NCBI GenBank assembly: GCA_965200955.1
Contig: OZ241742.1
Coordinates: forward strand, 1-64,000
Direction: 5' to 3'
Source: Bin80 sp026708685
Lineage (GTDB): Bacteria > Bacteroidota > Rhodothermia > Rhodothermales > Bin80
Length of the DNA: 64,000 nt
The first letter of the stretch is position 1. Every line of letters starts with the position of its first letter. The position numbers were made by a program, and so were the translations under genes. The notes under the pieces were generated by a model. That model did no database searches, had not been told where the DNA came from, and was given only the letters and a program-made list of their open reading frames with translations. Below, piece by piece: positions 25,789 to 35,686 of this stretch.

Positions 25789-28071
25789 GTGTCCACTTCT
25801 CCATCAGTGAGTGTTGCCCTTGTCGGGAATCCCAATGTGGGCAAAACAACGCTCTTCAACCAGCTTACTGGACTTCGTCAGCGCGTAGCCAATTTTCCAG
25901 GAGTCACGGTTGAGCGGAAGACGGGCACCTTGGCGGGTGCATCCCACATTGAAGTTGTAGATCTTCCCGGTACCTACAGCCTGACTCCCAGATCTCTGGA
26001 TGAACAGATTGCCTATGAAGTACTGGTAGGACGCATGGGCAAAACACCCGATTTGGTCATCTGCGTGGTTGACGCTGGAAATCTTGAACGCAACCTATTT
26101 GTGGTCAGTCAGGTGTTTGACATAGGACTTCCTGTGGTGGTTGCCTTGAATATGATTGATGCCGCCGAAGAGAATGGCCTCAAAGTAGATGCACAGGCGC
26201 TTGAAGAGGATCTTGGAGTGTCAGTGGTTCCTGTCGTTGCATCAGAGGGAAGAGGCATGGATGCATTAATTCAAGAGATCCATCGCACATCAGAGCCAGC
26301 ACCTCCATTCCGATGGAAGCTGATTGATGCCGTTGATGCAGAAATTCCTCCATTGTGTGAACAATTGGCCAAGGAATCCCCGGACATAGAGCCTGTACAC
26401 CAAAAGATGGAAGTTCTGCGTGCATTGGCGGAGGATGAAGCACTGGATGCATTACGTCCCCAAGCTCCAATGTTTGCAAAGCACGTGGAACAGCTACGTG
26501 AAGCATTTGCAAGCCGAGGCATTGCATGGAGGCATGCAGAGATCAGTGGACGATATGGATGGCTCAATCCCATTGTCAACCGCTGTGTGGAAAGAATCCG
26601 TGAACCTGCCACACTCAGTGACCGAATCGATTCTGTCCTGACTCACAGGATCTTCGGCCCCATGATCTTCTTGGTTATTCTGGTTGGAATTTTTCAAGCG
26701 GTCTTTTCATGGGCAACTCCAGCGATGGATCTCATTGAGTATGGCATCTCTGTATTGGTATCGGGAATCCAGTCCATCCTTCCATCGGGCTGGGTTGCAG
26801 ACCTGGTGACGGATGGCGTGGTCACGGGTGTTGGCAATGTGGTTGTATTTTTCCCGCAAATTCTACTGCTGTTTTTCTTTCTGGGATTGATGGAAGACAC
26901 GGGGTACATGGCTCGTACTGCATTTATTATGGATCGGGTCATGAAACGGGTAGGATTGAGTGGAGGATCTGTGCTGCCATTGTTAAGTTCGTATGCATGT
27001 GCAATTCCAGGGATTATGGCTGCACGAACTCTCGGCAATGAACGCGATCGCCTGATCACGATCATGATCGCCCCCTTGATGAGCTGCTCGGCACGTCTGC
27101 CAGTCTACACTCTATTTATCGCTGCTTTCATTCCAGCAGGCTCCTTTCTTGGCATCTTTGGCTATCAGGGTTTGACGATGTTTTCCATGTACATGATGGG
27201 GACAGTCATGGCATTTATAGCTGCTGCATTCTTAAGACGGTTTATCTTCAAGGGACAGCAAAGTTATTTTATGATGGAGCTACCGCCGTATCGTCGACCC
27301 CGATTGCAGCAGGTATTGGTACGGATGCTCCAGCGTACGAAGATCTTTGCTGTCCGAGCTGGAAAAATCATTCTTGTTTGCAGTATTGTTCTCTGGTTTT
27401 TGGCCAGTTTCCCAGTCGTTGACTCCGATGCGGACCGGCTTCAGGTGGAGATGCAGGCTACTCAGGAACGTGACACTCAGTATGCGGAGGCAGAAGCACT
27501 TTTGCTAGGGGCTGACATAGATGCTCAGATGCTCAGAGATTCGGTGGTCACGTCCGATTCTCCTCTGGCAGAAGCACAGCGGATCATCAGGAATGCGGAG
27601 AGCGATTATAGAGCGAGGATGGACAGCATGACGATTGTCCAGCAGTCAGCACAGATCAGAGGAAGCGCCGTTGGCCATCTTGGTCGAGCATTAGAACCTG
27701 TGATGCAACCACTGGGGTTTGACTGGAAAATCAGTGCTGGACTTGTCAGTGCATTTGCAGCCCGTGAGGTAATCATATCCACGCTGAGTATCATATATAG
27801 TGTTGAGGAAACCGAGGAAGGATTTGCTCTTCGTGATGCGATCAGTGCGGATCGTTATCCAGATGGAACGCCCGTATTTACACCACTGGTGGCCATCAGC
27901 CTTTTGGTATTTTTTGTCTTTGCACTTCAATGCATGAGTACTCTGGCCATCGCACGTCGAGAGACGAACACATGGCGCTGGCCTACGGTCATGTGGCTGT
28001 ATATGACAGTGCTTGCCTACATAGCTGCATTTTGTGTGTATCAGGGAGGTCAACTACTTGGCTTCACTTAA
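25789..28071 (+). CDS. feoB: Ferrous iron transporter FeoB
   Basis: Inner-membrane Fe(II) transporter with an N-terminal G-protein domain. The 760-residue product starts at GTG 25789, preceded by AGGGG. G1 is GNPNVGKTT (12-20), G2 PGVTVERKTG, G3 DLPGTYSL and G4 NMID. The membrane part has two Gate repeats (VVVFFPQILLLFFFLGLMED, SCSARLPVYTLFIAAFIPAG). A charged insertion of about 100 residues (ADRLQVEMQATQERDTQYAE onward), seen in Bacteroidota-type FeoB, separates the later helices. Last gene of the feo operon; the fur gene lies about 1 kb away. Confidence 0.95.
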   Translation: MSTSPSVSVALVGNPNVGKTTLFNQLTGLRQRVANFPGVTVERKTGTLAGASHIEVVDLPGTYSLTPRSLDEQIAYEVLVGRMGKTPDLVICVVDAGNLERNLFVVSQVFDIGLPVVVALNMIDAAEENGLKVDAQALEEDLGVSVVPVVASEGRGMDALIQEIHRTSEPAPPFRWKLIDAVDAEIPPLCEQLAKESPDIEPVHQKMEVLRALAEDEALDALRPQAPMFAKHVEQLREAFASRGIAWRHAEISGRYGWLNPIVNRCVERIREPATLSDRIDSVLTHRIFGPMIFLVILVGIFQAVFSWATPAMDLIEYGISVLVSGIQSILPSGWVADLVTDGVVTGVGNVVVFFPQILLLFFFLGLMEDTGYMARTAFIMDRVMKRVGLSGGSVLPLLSSYACAIPGIMAARTLGNERDRLITIMIAPLMSCSARLPVYTLFIAAFIPAGSFLGIFGYQGLTMFSMYMMGTVMAFIAAAFLRRFIFKGQQSYFMMELPPYRRPRLQQVLVRMLQRTKIFAVRAGKIILVCSIVLWFLASFPVVDSDADRLQVEMQATQERDTQYAEAEALLLGADIDAQMLRDSVVTSDSPLAEAQRIIRNAESDYRARMDSMTIVQQSAQIRGSAVGHLGRALEPVMQPLGFDWKISAGLVSAFAAREVIISTLSIIYSVEETEEGFALRDAISADRYPDGTPVFTPLVAISLLVFFVFALQCMSTLAIARRETNTWRWPTVMWLYMTVLAYIAAFCVYQGGQLLGFT

Positions 28072-28093
28072 TGGAGAGATGATCTCTCATGGG

Positions 28094-28167
28094 TGGGCCC
28101 AGAGGGACTTGAACCCCCGACCGACGGATTATGAGTCCGCAGCTCTAACCGACTGAGCTATGGGCCC
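28094..28167 (-). tRNA. tRNA with CAU anticodon, probably tRNA-Ile2
   Basis: A 74-nt cloverleaf on the minus strand: the acceptor stem GGGCCCA pairs with TGGGCCC, D-arm TAGCTCAGTCGGTTAGAGC, anticodon loop CTCATAA, T-arm GGGGGTTCAAGTCCCTC, discriminator A. CCA is not encoded. The CAU anticodon fits elongator Met or the lysidine-modified Ile tRNA. The GGGCCC acceptor and the T-arm resemble Ile2 of Bacteroidota, so I prefer Ile2, but identity needs TilS-type determinants to be scored. Confidence 0.93.
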
Positions 28168-28655
28168 TGCATGGATGAAGTAAGGTTATACGCAAAACGG
28201 GTGCATTGTTGTTACCCAGTAGAGAATGCCCTTTCTGTGACCATAGTCAGATGTACTAAAAAGCCACCAAAGTTTAAACGATTGCACGCGTAACTGTTCA
28301 ATCAGGTGAGCAACACTCCGTAATCACGACCTGGGAGATCTGTACGATGGATTCAGCAGGGGTTTCTAGAGATGACGCACTCCATAAATGAGGATTGTTT
28401 CTCCAATGGAGGAGTTGCTTGAGTATTGGGAACCAGGCTGTTGGGCGTTTTGAATACATCCGACATGGATCAATGAGGGTCACTGGATATGATGCCGTTT
28501 CCAACCCGTGTTATGCAACCTGACCCATTACAGATCGCGACTTTCCACTTCCATCTACACTGTGTGGCACCGTACACTCCCCTTATGATGATCATCTTCC
28601 CATTGAGAGACTCTGGACGCCAATCGCTCACGGCCCTTGTGAAGCGGAGTCGTTA
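28168..28655. other. Gene-free stretch
   Basis: About 490 bp between the tRNA and fur. Only short frames without family resemblance; it may contain gene debris but nothing is identifiable. Confidence 0.45.
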
Positions 28656-29138
28656 CTATGTGGTTGGCTGAGGAGCACTTCTATTGACGCATTCTTCTCG
28701 ATTGCAGTGACCATAGAGATTCAGTGCGTGCCGTTTAATTTCAAATGAGTAAGTGTCAGCAACCATGTCCTGAATACTCTGAATACGTGGATCGCAAAAT
28801 TCCATGACCTTCTGGCAGTCAAGGCAGATTAAATGATCATGCTGACCAAAAAGGTAGGATGGCTCATACTTCGCGGGTGCATTGCCAAACTGGTGACGTA
28901 CCACCAGCTCGCACTTGAGCAGAAGGTTCAAGGTATTATATACGGTTGCACGGCTGACAGCATGTCCCTGCTCACGTAAGATATGATGCATCTCATCTGC
29001 ATCTAAATGTCCATGTGCATCATAGATGGACTCAAGAATCAACAACCGTTCTCTGGTTTCACGAAGACCCTGATTCTTTAGAAATGTTCGGAAGTGATCC
29101 CGAATTTCGTTGAGCTGTGTGATAGAAAGTTTACGCAA
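28656..29138 (-). CDS. fur: Fur-family metal-dependent repressor
   Basis: A 160-residue Fur-superfamily regulator. The winged helix covers about residues 15-85 (RETRERLLILESIYDAHGHL then GHAVSRATVYNTLNLL, the recognition helix). The dimerisation half has the CxxC structural zinc pair (CLDCQKV), a histidine-rich metal region (HDHLICLDC) and a second cysteine pair near the end (CNREEC). This is consistent with Fur sensing Fe(II), and the nearby feo operon is a natural target. PerR or Zur cannot be excluded by eye. ATG 29138 fits the usual length. Confidence 0.88.
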   Translation of the reverse strand: MRKLSITQLNEIRDHFRTFLKNQGLRETRERLLILESIYDAHGHLDADEMHHILREQGHAVSRATVYNTLNLLLKCELVVRHQFGNAPAKYEPSYLFGQHDHLICLDCQKVMEFCDPRIQSIQDMVADTYSFEIKRHALNLYGHCNREECVNRSAPQPTT

Positions 29139-29452
29139 CAGACGGACCGATAGTCATTAACACTATGCAAACTCGGAATTGTCTTACATGTTCCCACTGC
29201 TGATTTACTATAAGGCAGAACAAAACATGGCTACTAATTGATCTTAGGTCACAAGGACACCTGAGAGATCTCCGAATCAAGGATCTTTTCGCAGCACAAA
29301 CGAAGGTGATTCCCTGACAAAGGATGATCACCGTTGAAGAATACATTAACATGACAAAGAATCGTTCATCCATCATAGACTGCCACAGGTAAGAATCATG
29401 TTCAATTGGTAAGAATTCCGTAACTTTGTGTCCTGAACAGGATATCAAATCC
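29139..29452. promoter_or_regulatory. Divergent fur / TPR-gene intergenic region
   Basis: About 310 bp between two divergent genes, presumably with both promoters. AT-rich stretches occur near each start, but I cannot mark a confident promoter or Fur box. Confidence 0.4.
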
Positions 29453-30862
29453 ATGAGCATTCTTGATTTTGATTATGGCGAGGACGATCAGTTTGAGCAG
29501 GACATTGATGCACTGATCCACGCCTATGAAAGTAGCAACCCTGATGCCTACTTTGATATAAACGCACTAGAGATGATTGCAATGCATTATTATGAATCTA
29601 GTCAGTATGAAAAATCCCTCGCCGTTATGGATCAACTACTTGCACGACAGCCGCTTGATGCGTACTCCTGGCTCCGACGAGGTATTCTGCTTGGAAGTCT
29701 GAGCCGCCATCAGGAAGCCCTGCAGGCCTTTGAAAAATCTTTGGCACTCAATCCAGGTGATAGTGAAGCAATGATGAATATGGGGGTTACATACAATTTG
29801 ATGGATACCAATGATCAAGCCCTGGAGTGCTTCAAAAAAGCGATACAGCTGGATCCACTCAATGATGAAGCCCACTACAGTATCGGTCACATCCATGCAG
29901 TGGATGAGAGATATAATGATGCACTTGAAGCTTTTGAGGCTTGCAGTAAAATCAATCCTGAACATCCAGATGTATGGTTTGACCTAGCTCATTGCTATCA
30001 TGTCCTTGAAGATTACCCTGCGTCTCTTGATGCCAGTAAACGGCACATAGATATAGATCCCTATTCATCTGAATCGTGGTACAATCAAGCTCTTGTCTTA
30101 ACGCAAATGGATCGTTTTGAGGAGGCTTTGGACTGTTATCAATATACGCTGGATATTGACCCTGATTTTATCCCCGCACACAATAACCGTGGGAATGTTT
30201 TATCGCATCTTGAACGATATGATGAGGCCCTATTGAGTTATCAAGAAGTGATTACCCGCAAGGGAGAGGATGCAACGGCGTACTGCAATATGGGGTTCGC
30301 CATGAACGAGAAAGGCGATACAGATCGGGGGATGAGATTTTTTGAAAAGGCAAAGAAGTTGGATCCTCATCTCCCAGATGTATGGTATGGAATTGGACAG
30401 ACTTATTTTATTCAAGAAAAATATCGTATGGCTATCAAGGCATTGACCAAAGCGACGAAACTTGATCCAGATGATATGGACTATTTGCATCAAAAAGCAC
30501 AGGCTGAATTGCTTGGTGGACAATTGCAGAAGGCTCGAAAGTCGCTCACGAAACTCACTGCATTGGTGCCAGATGATGATCAGGCATGGTTAGAGTATGC
30601 TAGTGTTCTGACGATCCTTCATGCCCATGAAGAAGCGAAGGTCGCCTGCAAGAATGCTATTCGTCTCAATCCAGACTCCCCTACTGCATGGTTTTATTAC
30701 ACGGGAATCCTACTGATGCTTGAAGATCTTGAACTTGCCAAGGATGCTCTGTCAAAATCGATTCATCTTGATCCCAAAATGAAAGACCTGTTCAGGAAAC
30801 ACTGCCCTCCCGATCTCGCTGTTCATCCGCTCTTTCAAGAATATTTTGACGAGGAAAAATAG
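29453..30862 (+). CDS. Tetratricopeptide-repeat protein
   Basis: A 469-residue protein made of about a dozen TPR units, for example LDAYSWLRRGILLGSLSRHQ, GDSEAMMNMGVTYNLMDTND and DSPTAWFYYTGILLMLEDLE; most begin with a W/Y-Y-G pattern and are spaced 34 residues apart. Start at ATG 29453 (MSILDFDYGEDDQFEQ), preceded by CAGGATA; a TTG at 29426 is less likely. No signal peptide, so probably a cytoplasmic scaffold. It is followed two bases later by the GTG of a DedA-type gene, suggesting an operon. The acidic N-terminus is of a type common in Bacteroidota TPR proteins. Confidence 0.85.
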   Translation: MSILDFDYGEDDQFEQDIDALIHAYESSNPDAYFDINALEMIAMHYYESSQYEKSLAVMDQLLARQPLDAYSWLRRGILLGSLSRHQEALQAFEKSLALNPGDSEAMMNMGVTYNLMDTNDQALECFKKAIQLDPLNDEAHYSIGHIHAVDERYNDALEAFEACSKINPEHPDVWFDLAHCYHVLEDYPASLDASKRHIDIDPYSSESWYNQALVLTQMDRFEEALDCYQYTLDIDPDFIPAHNNRGNVLSHLERYDEALLSYQEVITRKGEDATAYCNMGFAMNEKGDTDRGMRFFEKAKKLDPHLPDVWYGIGQTYFIQEKYRMAIKALTKATKLDPDDMDYLHQKAQAELLGGQLQKARKSLTKLTALVPDDDQAWLEYASVLTILHAHEEAKVACKNAIRLNPDSPTAWFYYTGILLMLEDLELAKDALSKSIHLDPKMKDLFRKHCPPDLAVHPLFQEYFDEEK

Positions 30863-30864
30863 TC

Positions 30865-31476
30865 GTGCACTGGATCCGACGGTTATATGACTGGGTGCTC
30901 AGTTGGGCGGAGACCCCTTACGGTACGATGGCATTGTTTGCCATTGCCGTCATGGAGTCCATCTTTTTTCCTGTTCCACCCGATGTACTCTTGATTGCTC
31001 TTGCACTTGGACAGCGCAGGCGGGCATTGTATTACGGCCTGATTTGCAGTGCTGGTTCTTTGTGTGGAGGAATGATCGGCTATTCGCTTGGACACTACGC
31101 ATGGCTGACTTCAGATGGATTTACGGCGATAGCCCAGTTTTTTTTTCATCACATACCAGGGTTTAGTGAATCCGTGTATTATGATCTTGGACAAAGATTT
31201 GAAGAATGGGGATTTGTCATCATTTTTACGGCGGGCTTTACCCCCATTCCCTACAAACTGTTTACGGTCAGTGCAGGGGCATTCGGAACCTCATTCCCGC
31301 TCTTTCTGCTCGCATCTGCTACCAGTCGGACCGCCCGGTTTATGCTCGTCAGTGGATTGATCTGGCGTTTTGGGGAGCCCGTGCGGGTTTTTATTGATCG
31401 CTACTTTAACTGGCTTGCCATCATCTTTGCCATCCTGCTGATCGGTGGATTTGCAACCCTGAAATTGCTTACTTGA
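30865..31476 (+). CDS. VTT/DedA-family membrane protein, YqaA type
   Basis: A 203-residue membrane protein of the VTT (SNARE-associated/DedA) family. It shows the conserved MESIFFPVPPDVLLIALALG segment, a GMIGYSLGHYAW re-entrant region, then GFVIIFTAGFTPIPYKLFTV and a final helix. Members help move or flip lipid carriers across the inner membrane. Start at GTG 30865, with GAGGAAAA upstream and 2 bp from the TPR stop. The end overlaps the convergent anchor-B gene by 8 bases. Confidence 0.88.
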   Translation: MHWIRRLYDWVLSWAETPYGTMALFAIAVMESIFFPVPPDVLLIALALGQRRRALYYGLICSAGSLCGGMIGYSLGHYAWLTSDGFTAIAQFFFHHIPGFSESVYYDLGQRFEEWGFVIIFTAGFTPIPYKLFTVSAGAFGTSFPLFLLASATSRTARFMLVSGLIWRFGEPVRVFIDRYFNWLAIIFAILLIGGFATLKLLT

Positions 31477-33031
31477 TCAGTACGGCACGCGTCCCGGTTG
31501 TATAACGATCAGAGGAAACGCGAATTTCATAGCTTCCGCTTGGAAGGTTCGTCGCATCAAAGGAAAGCAGGTGTTCGCCTGCTGACAGGAGTCCATCATG
31601 GATCGTACGAACCGATCGGCCAAGAGTATTGAGAACCTCTATGTGAACATGGGTCGGTTGAGCAAGAGAAAGAGTAGCAGATGTTGTTGGATTGAATGGA
31701 TTTGGATAGGCCGATGTCAGTGAAAAAACTTCGGTTACAGCAAGCGATGTTTCGATATCGGTAATCGTGATCTGTTGGGGATCCAGAACAAATAAACCGT
31801 AAGGATGGCTACTGACAATGGTAGTACCACTATCTGGAAAGCGAAACAAACTCCATGCACCGTTAAATCTCCCTTGATCAGGGTATGGATGGGTATCAAA
31901 AAAAGCAATTTCCTGCGGATGATCAATCTCTGAAACATCCACGATGCGCAGTCCAGATGTGTAATTGGAGGCAAACATGTAGTCCCCGTATACATAGAGA
32001 TTGTGATCAACACTATTGGTGGAAAAGAAGAATGAAGAATCGTACACAGGATCTTCTAGATCTTCAAGATCCCAGATAATGGTCCGCGTTCTATCGACCG
32101 CAGGGTTCAGTTCATCTTGTTCATCATTCATTAAAAAATATCGATGATCATGTGTAAGCCATCCCTGGTGGGAATATCCTACGAATGGATACGTGGCTGC
32201 AGATAGAATTTGGGGGTTCATTTTATCGGTCACGTCAATGATGCTGATATGCGTTTCATTGGAGCCAATACAAATCTCTCGCCCTTGATATCGGATATCT
32301 GGCCCACGATAGATCAGACACTGAGCGTCATGGGTATACCCGTTGTTTTTAATACCTGTACTGAGATCAACAGCACAACCAGCATAAACGGGATGGCTGG
32401 GATCACGGACATCTACGATATGGAGTCCACTGCCCCGGCACAGATCCAGCCTTCCCTGTTCAGATTCATTGGAGAGAGTGTATCCCGTAATGTATGCAAA
32501 GCCGGTCTCTTCATTGATCGCAATGTTATGAGCAGTGTTAATCGCATCGTAGAAGGCAGTTTCTGTCCACTGGGTTGTAGCATTGGCCTCGTCTGAACGA
32601 AGTTGACGTAGATCAAAGATTTGCATTCCATTGTCATGACCATCTACGACCACGAACATGTGTCCATGGTAGACCTTCATGTCTCGCCAGATATACTCTC
32701 CATTGCGGCCCGATAGTTTTCCTAAATGAACGGGGTTGACTGGATCGGTCACATCAATAAAAACGACCGACCCGCTGGTGCCGACCAGTGCATAATCTCG
32801 TTGGGTTTCGGGGTCTGTCCATCCCCAGATATCATTCATAAGCCACGCATCAGGATCAAGATCGCTCATGGATACACGGGAAAGGAGGTCAATATCATGG
32901 CAGGGATGTACGTCGGCCACCTGATTGAGGCACTCAATCCGAGAACCAGTAAGCGTTTCTAGGGGAGCTTGTGCGTGTGCGAGCGGAGCGGCAAACAAGC
33001 TAACCATCGTAACGAAGAAAAAGAATTTCAT
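31469..33031 (-). CDS. Secreted choice-of-anchor B protein with C-terminal sorting domain
   Basis: A 520-residue secreted protein. Start at ATG 33031, where a signal peptide begins (MKFFFFVTMVSLFAAPLAHA, cleaved after AHA); a longer frame to 33199 would bury the signal sequence. The body has repeated LVIVD/beta-propeller-like motifs of choice-of-anchor B proteins (VFIDVTDPVNPVHLGKL, LHIVDVRDPSHPVYAG, ISIIDVTDKMNPQILS, LRIVDVSEIDHPQEIA). The last 80 residues (LTSAYPNPFNPTTSATLSLA) form a Por/T9SS-like sorting domain, pointing to a Bacteroidota-type secretion route. Function of the family is unknown. Confidence 0.88.
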   Translation of the reverse strand: MKFFFFVTMVSLFAAPLAHAQAPLETLTGSRIECLNQVADVHPCHDIDLLSRVSMSDLDPDAWLMNDIWGWTDPETQRDYALVGTSGSVVFIDVTDPVNPVHLGKLSGRNGEYIWRDMKVYHGHMFVVVDGHDNGMQIFDLRQLRSDEANATTQWTETAFYDAINTAHNIAINEETGFAYITGYTLSNESEQGRLDLCRGSGLHIVDVRDPSHPVYAGCAVDLSTGIKNNGYTHDAQCLIYRGPDIRYQGREICIGSNETHISIIDVTDKMNPQILSAATYPFVGYSHQGWLTHDHRYFLMNDEQDELNPAVDRTRTIIWDLEDLEDPVYDSSFFFSTNSVDHNLYVYGDYMFASNYTSGLRIVDVSEIDHPQEIAFFDTHPYPDQGRFNGAWSLFRFPDSGTTIVSSHPYGLFVLDPQQITITDIETSLAVTEVFSLTSAYPNPFNPTTSATLSLAQPTHVHIEVLNTLGRSVRTIHDGLLSAGEHLLSFDATNLPSGSYEIRVSSDRYTTGTRAVLIK

Positions 33032-33231
33032 CCCGAGATGTTTTTCAGAAGTTTGAACCACTTTGAAGATGTTTGGGTTATAGTGACGATGGTGGTTTAT
33101 GTTCAAGGCAACGGACTGAACAGTTATCCACAGAAGCGTTACTGCTAAACGTAGACTGCTGTTGTTTGAAACCTTATTGAACGTTGATCGGAAATGCACT
33201 CTTTATGGTTTGCATGTCTCATCTATTGTGA

Positions 33232-34812
33232 ATGCTCAACAACTACTACCTGCTTCACCGACTTGCTCACCTGTGGAATCAATATCTGATCGGGGCTATG
33301 GTCATGGATACATGGTGTCATGGACCGGGAGAACTGATGATTACATTCCGCCATGATGGAAAAGAAATAGCGATTTCGTTTCTGACCCATATGCCGATCG
33401 TAGGCACATTCCGACGCAGACAGGCCTCTCGTCCTCGCCGTAATACAAAGTCATTATTTCTTTCGCTTCGCCAGCAGTCGGTGACTGCAGTGCACATTGC
33501 TAGGAGTGATCGAGTCCTGACCCTGAACTTCACAGGTGGACTTCAATTGCAGGCACATCTGTATGGAAGTCGGGCGAATATTCTCCTGGCTGATCAGAAT
33601 GGACAGGTACTGGAACCCTTTCGGAAGGGGGCCCCCTCCGAACTTCCGCAACCTCGTTGCATGGTGGAACCCCAGACGTTGGGAGAATTCCAACAGCACT
33701 GGGATGGATTACAGGGCGAAACACTCAAGAAATTGCGTCGAATATATGTACGCTTCAGCAGGGAGCAAGCCGAAGAAGTCATTGAGGCAGTGAAGCGATA
33801 TGATCCATTGACACCGGCTCACCTTTACGAGGCAGCTCAAGCATTACACCTGCAACTCCTTGATGCACAGGGACCGTTGTACATGTATCATCATCCTCTA
33901 ACGGTTTCGTTGATTCCCTTAAGTGCCAAAGCATCCGATCAACCAGAAGAATTCACAGATATAGATGAGGGAGTATGTGTATTCACCCAGCGTTTACTTG
34001 CAGAGAGAGCATATCGTGCAGAATATGAACCCCTTCGTAAAAATCTTATCCGTCAACTGGACAAAGCCCAGCGATCCTCCACTCAAATGAAGTATGAGCT
34101 CAGCCGACCCCATCGTGCGGATGAATACGAACGGATGGGGCATTTGCTGATGGCTTCCCCACCATTTCCTGCGGGTCAATCCCACAAGGAACTTGAGGAT
34201 GTATTTCATGAAGAAGGATCGCTGGTGACCATCCCATTGAATCCAGAGTTGGATTCTATACAGAATGCTGAGCAGTACTATGAAAGAGCCCGCAAGGCTC
34301 GCCTATCTCGTTCCCACCTAGATGCCCTGATTCAACGAGCAGAATCGTCCATCCATGCACTGACTCAGCAATTGCATGCGCTGGAAAAAACCAGGACCTA
34401 CAAAGACTTGAAGGCATTTCAGAAGACTCAATCCAAATCTACTGCGACTGGGCAGTCGTTCAGACGCTACCCTCTCACACCGAACTATGAAGTCTGGGTT
34501 GGTCGCAATGCAAAGGAAAGCGAGGCACTGACGCTCCGACATGCCCGTCCCTTTGATCTATGGCTGCATGCCCGTGGGGTTAGCGGTGCTCACGCGGTTC
34601 TGCGACTTCCCAAGCGTGATGCGACACCAAGCCGCCACCTGATTGAGCAGGCAGCGGCGATAGCAGCTTGGCATAGCAAGGCACGGACCAGTAGTATGGC
34701 ACCTGTGATTGTGACACCTCGAAAATATGTCCAAAAGCACCGAGGTGCTCCACTTGGACAAGTGTCTGTGATGCGGGAGAGTGTGGTCATGGTTGAACCT
34801 GCACTCCCATGA
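33232..34812 (+). CDS. rqcH: RqcH/NFACT ribosome quality-control protein
   Basis: A 526-residue NFACT-family protein (the older annotation is fibronectin-binding protein). RqcH recruits tRNA-Ala to stalled 50S subunits to add alanine tails. The N-terminal NFACT-N domain runs from residue 1 to about 190; the conserved DR pair is in RSDRVLTLNF. A helix-hairpin region (about 160-220), a long coiled-coil (about 260-400, LIRQLDKAQRSSTQMKYEL), and the C-terminal NFACT-R domain (RHARPFDLWLHARGVSGAHA) follow. Start at ATG 33232 fits the NFACT N-terminus. Forty bases upstream of uppP. Confidence 0.88.
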   Translation: MLNNYYLLHRLAHLWNQYLIGAMVMDTWCHGPGELMITFRHDGKEIAISFLTHMPIVGTFRRRQASRPRRNTKSLFLSLRQQSVTAVHIARSDRVLTLNFTGGLQLQAHLYGSRANILLADQNGQVLEPFRKGAPSELPQPRCMVEPQTLGEFQQHWDGLQGETLKKLRRIYVRFSREQAEEVIEAVKRYDPLTPAHLYEAAQALHLQLLDAQGPLYMYHHPLTVSLIPLSAKASDQPEEFTDIDEGVCVFTQRLLAERAYRAEYEPLRKNLIRQLDKAQRSSTQMKYELSRPHRADEYERMGHLLMASPPFPAGQSHKELEDVFHEEGSLVTIPLNPELDSIQNAEQYYERARKARLSRSHLDALIQRAESSIHALTQQLHALEKTRTYKDLKAFQKTQSKSTATGQSFRRYPLTPNYEVWVGRNAKESEALTLRHARPFDLWLHARGVSGAHAVLRLPKRDATPSRHLIEQAAAIAAWHSKARTSSMAPVIVTPRKYVQKHRGAPLGQVSVMRESVVMVEPALP

Positions 34813-34852
34813 AGAATCTCTGTTTTATTTTTCTGGGGATTCCACTGTATTG

Positions 34853-35653
34853 ATGACTTGGTGGCAGGCCGCGATTCTTGGTTGTTTACAGGGGCTGACA
34901 GAGTTCTTACCCGTCTCTTCTTCTGGGCACTTGGTACTTGCACAACATGTACTTGGATTGCAGCTCACTGCTGATGTGACGTTTGAGGTTTTTCTTCACT
35001 TAGGAACGGCTTTTAGTATCATCACCGTCTATCGGCAGAAGCTATGGTCCATCGTCAAAGATACTGCTCTCAATGCTCGTCATCCCTTAAGGGCCTATCA
35101 ATCACACTCCAATGTAAGAACGGTCTGGTTGGTCGTCATAGCAAGTGTTCCCGCTGGATTCGCCTATGTATTTCTTGAAACGCAACTGGAATGGAGCTAC
35201 GCACATCCCTGGTTTGCATGTATGATGTTAATCATGACGGGGATCTTGCTGGCAATGACGATGGTGGTACATGCATCAACGGGGCACATCACGATCATGA
35301 AATCCACCCTGATTGGAATCGCACAGGCGGTCTCACTTCTGCCTGGCATGTCGCGATCGGGAGCGACTATTAGCACAGGATTGCTCTGCAATATCAAACC
35401 TGAAGAGGCAGCTGATTTTTCGTTTATCATGGTGTTACCTGCGATCTTCGGTGCATCATTGGTGAAGGGTTTGGACCTTCTACAGTCTTCGGAGCCGATC
35501 ACATGGATCCCCATCCTAGTAGGGACATCCATTGCCTATGGAATGGGTATTTTTGCCATTCATGTTGTGTTAGGGTTTGTACGTCGGGGAAGATTGCATA
35601 TATTTGCAAGTTATTGCGTAGGAGTTGGGATACTTGGGCTTCTTTTTTTGTAA
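34853..35653 (+). CDS. uppP: Undecaprenyl-diphosphate phosphatase UppP (BacA)
   Basis: A 266-residue integral membrane enzyme that recycles the cell-wall lipid carrier by removing one phosphate. Start at ATG 34853 (MTWWQAAILGCLQGLTEF), the usual BacA N-terminus; the frame is open further upstream inside the previous gene but without homology. Signature motifs are QGLTEFLPVSSSGHLVLAQH near the start (catalytic glutamate and serines) and LLPGMSRSGATISTGL in the middle (catalytic arginine). The protein has about eight helices. It follows rqcH by 40 bp in the same direction. Confidence 0.94.
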   Translation: MTWWQAAILGCLQGLTEFLPVSSSGHLVLAQHVLGLQLTADVTFEVFLHLGTAFSIITVYRQKLWSIVKDTALNARHPLRAYQSHSNVRTVWLVVIASVPAGFAYVFLETQLEWSYAHPWFACMMLIMTGILLAMTMVVHASTGHITIMKSTLIGIAQAVSLLPGMSRSGATISTGLLCNIKPEEAADFSFIMVLPAIFGASLVKGLDLLQSSEPITWIPILVGTSIAYGMGIFAIHVVLGFVRRGRLHIFASYCVGVGILGLLFL

Positions 35654-35686
35654 GCCTTTACTTAGGACATTCGTTAAACGCCATTG

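Noticed and set aside
28298..28504. 68-codon minus-strand frame between the tRNA and fur
   Set aside because: No recognisable pattern and no supporting context.
31166..31397. Overlapping plus-strand frames inside the DedA gene
   Set aside because: They are out-of-frame shadows of a well-supported membrane protein.
33032..33199. N-terminal extension of the anchor-B protein
   Set aside because: A typical signal peptide begins at 33031; the longer start would hide it.
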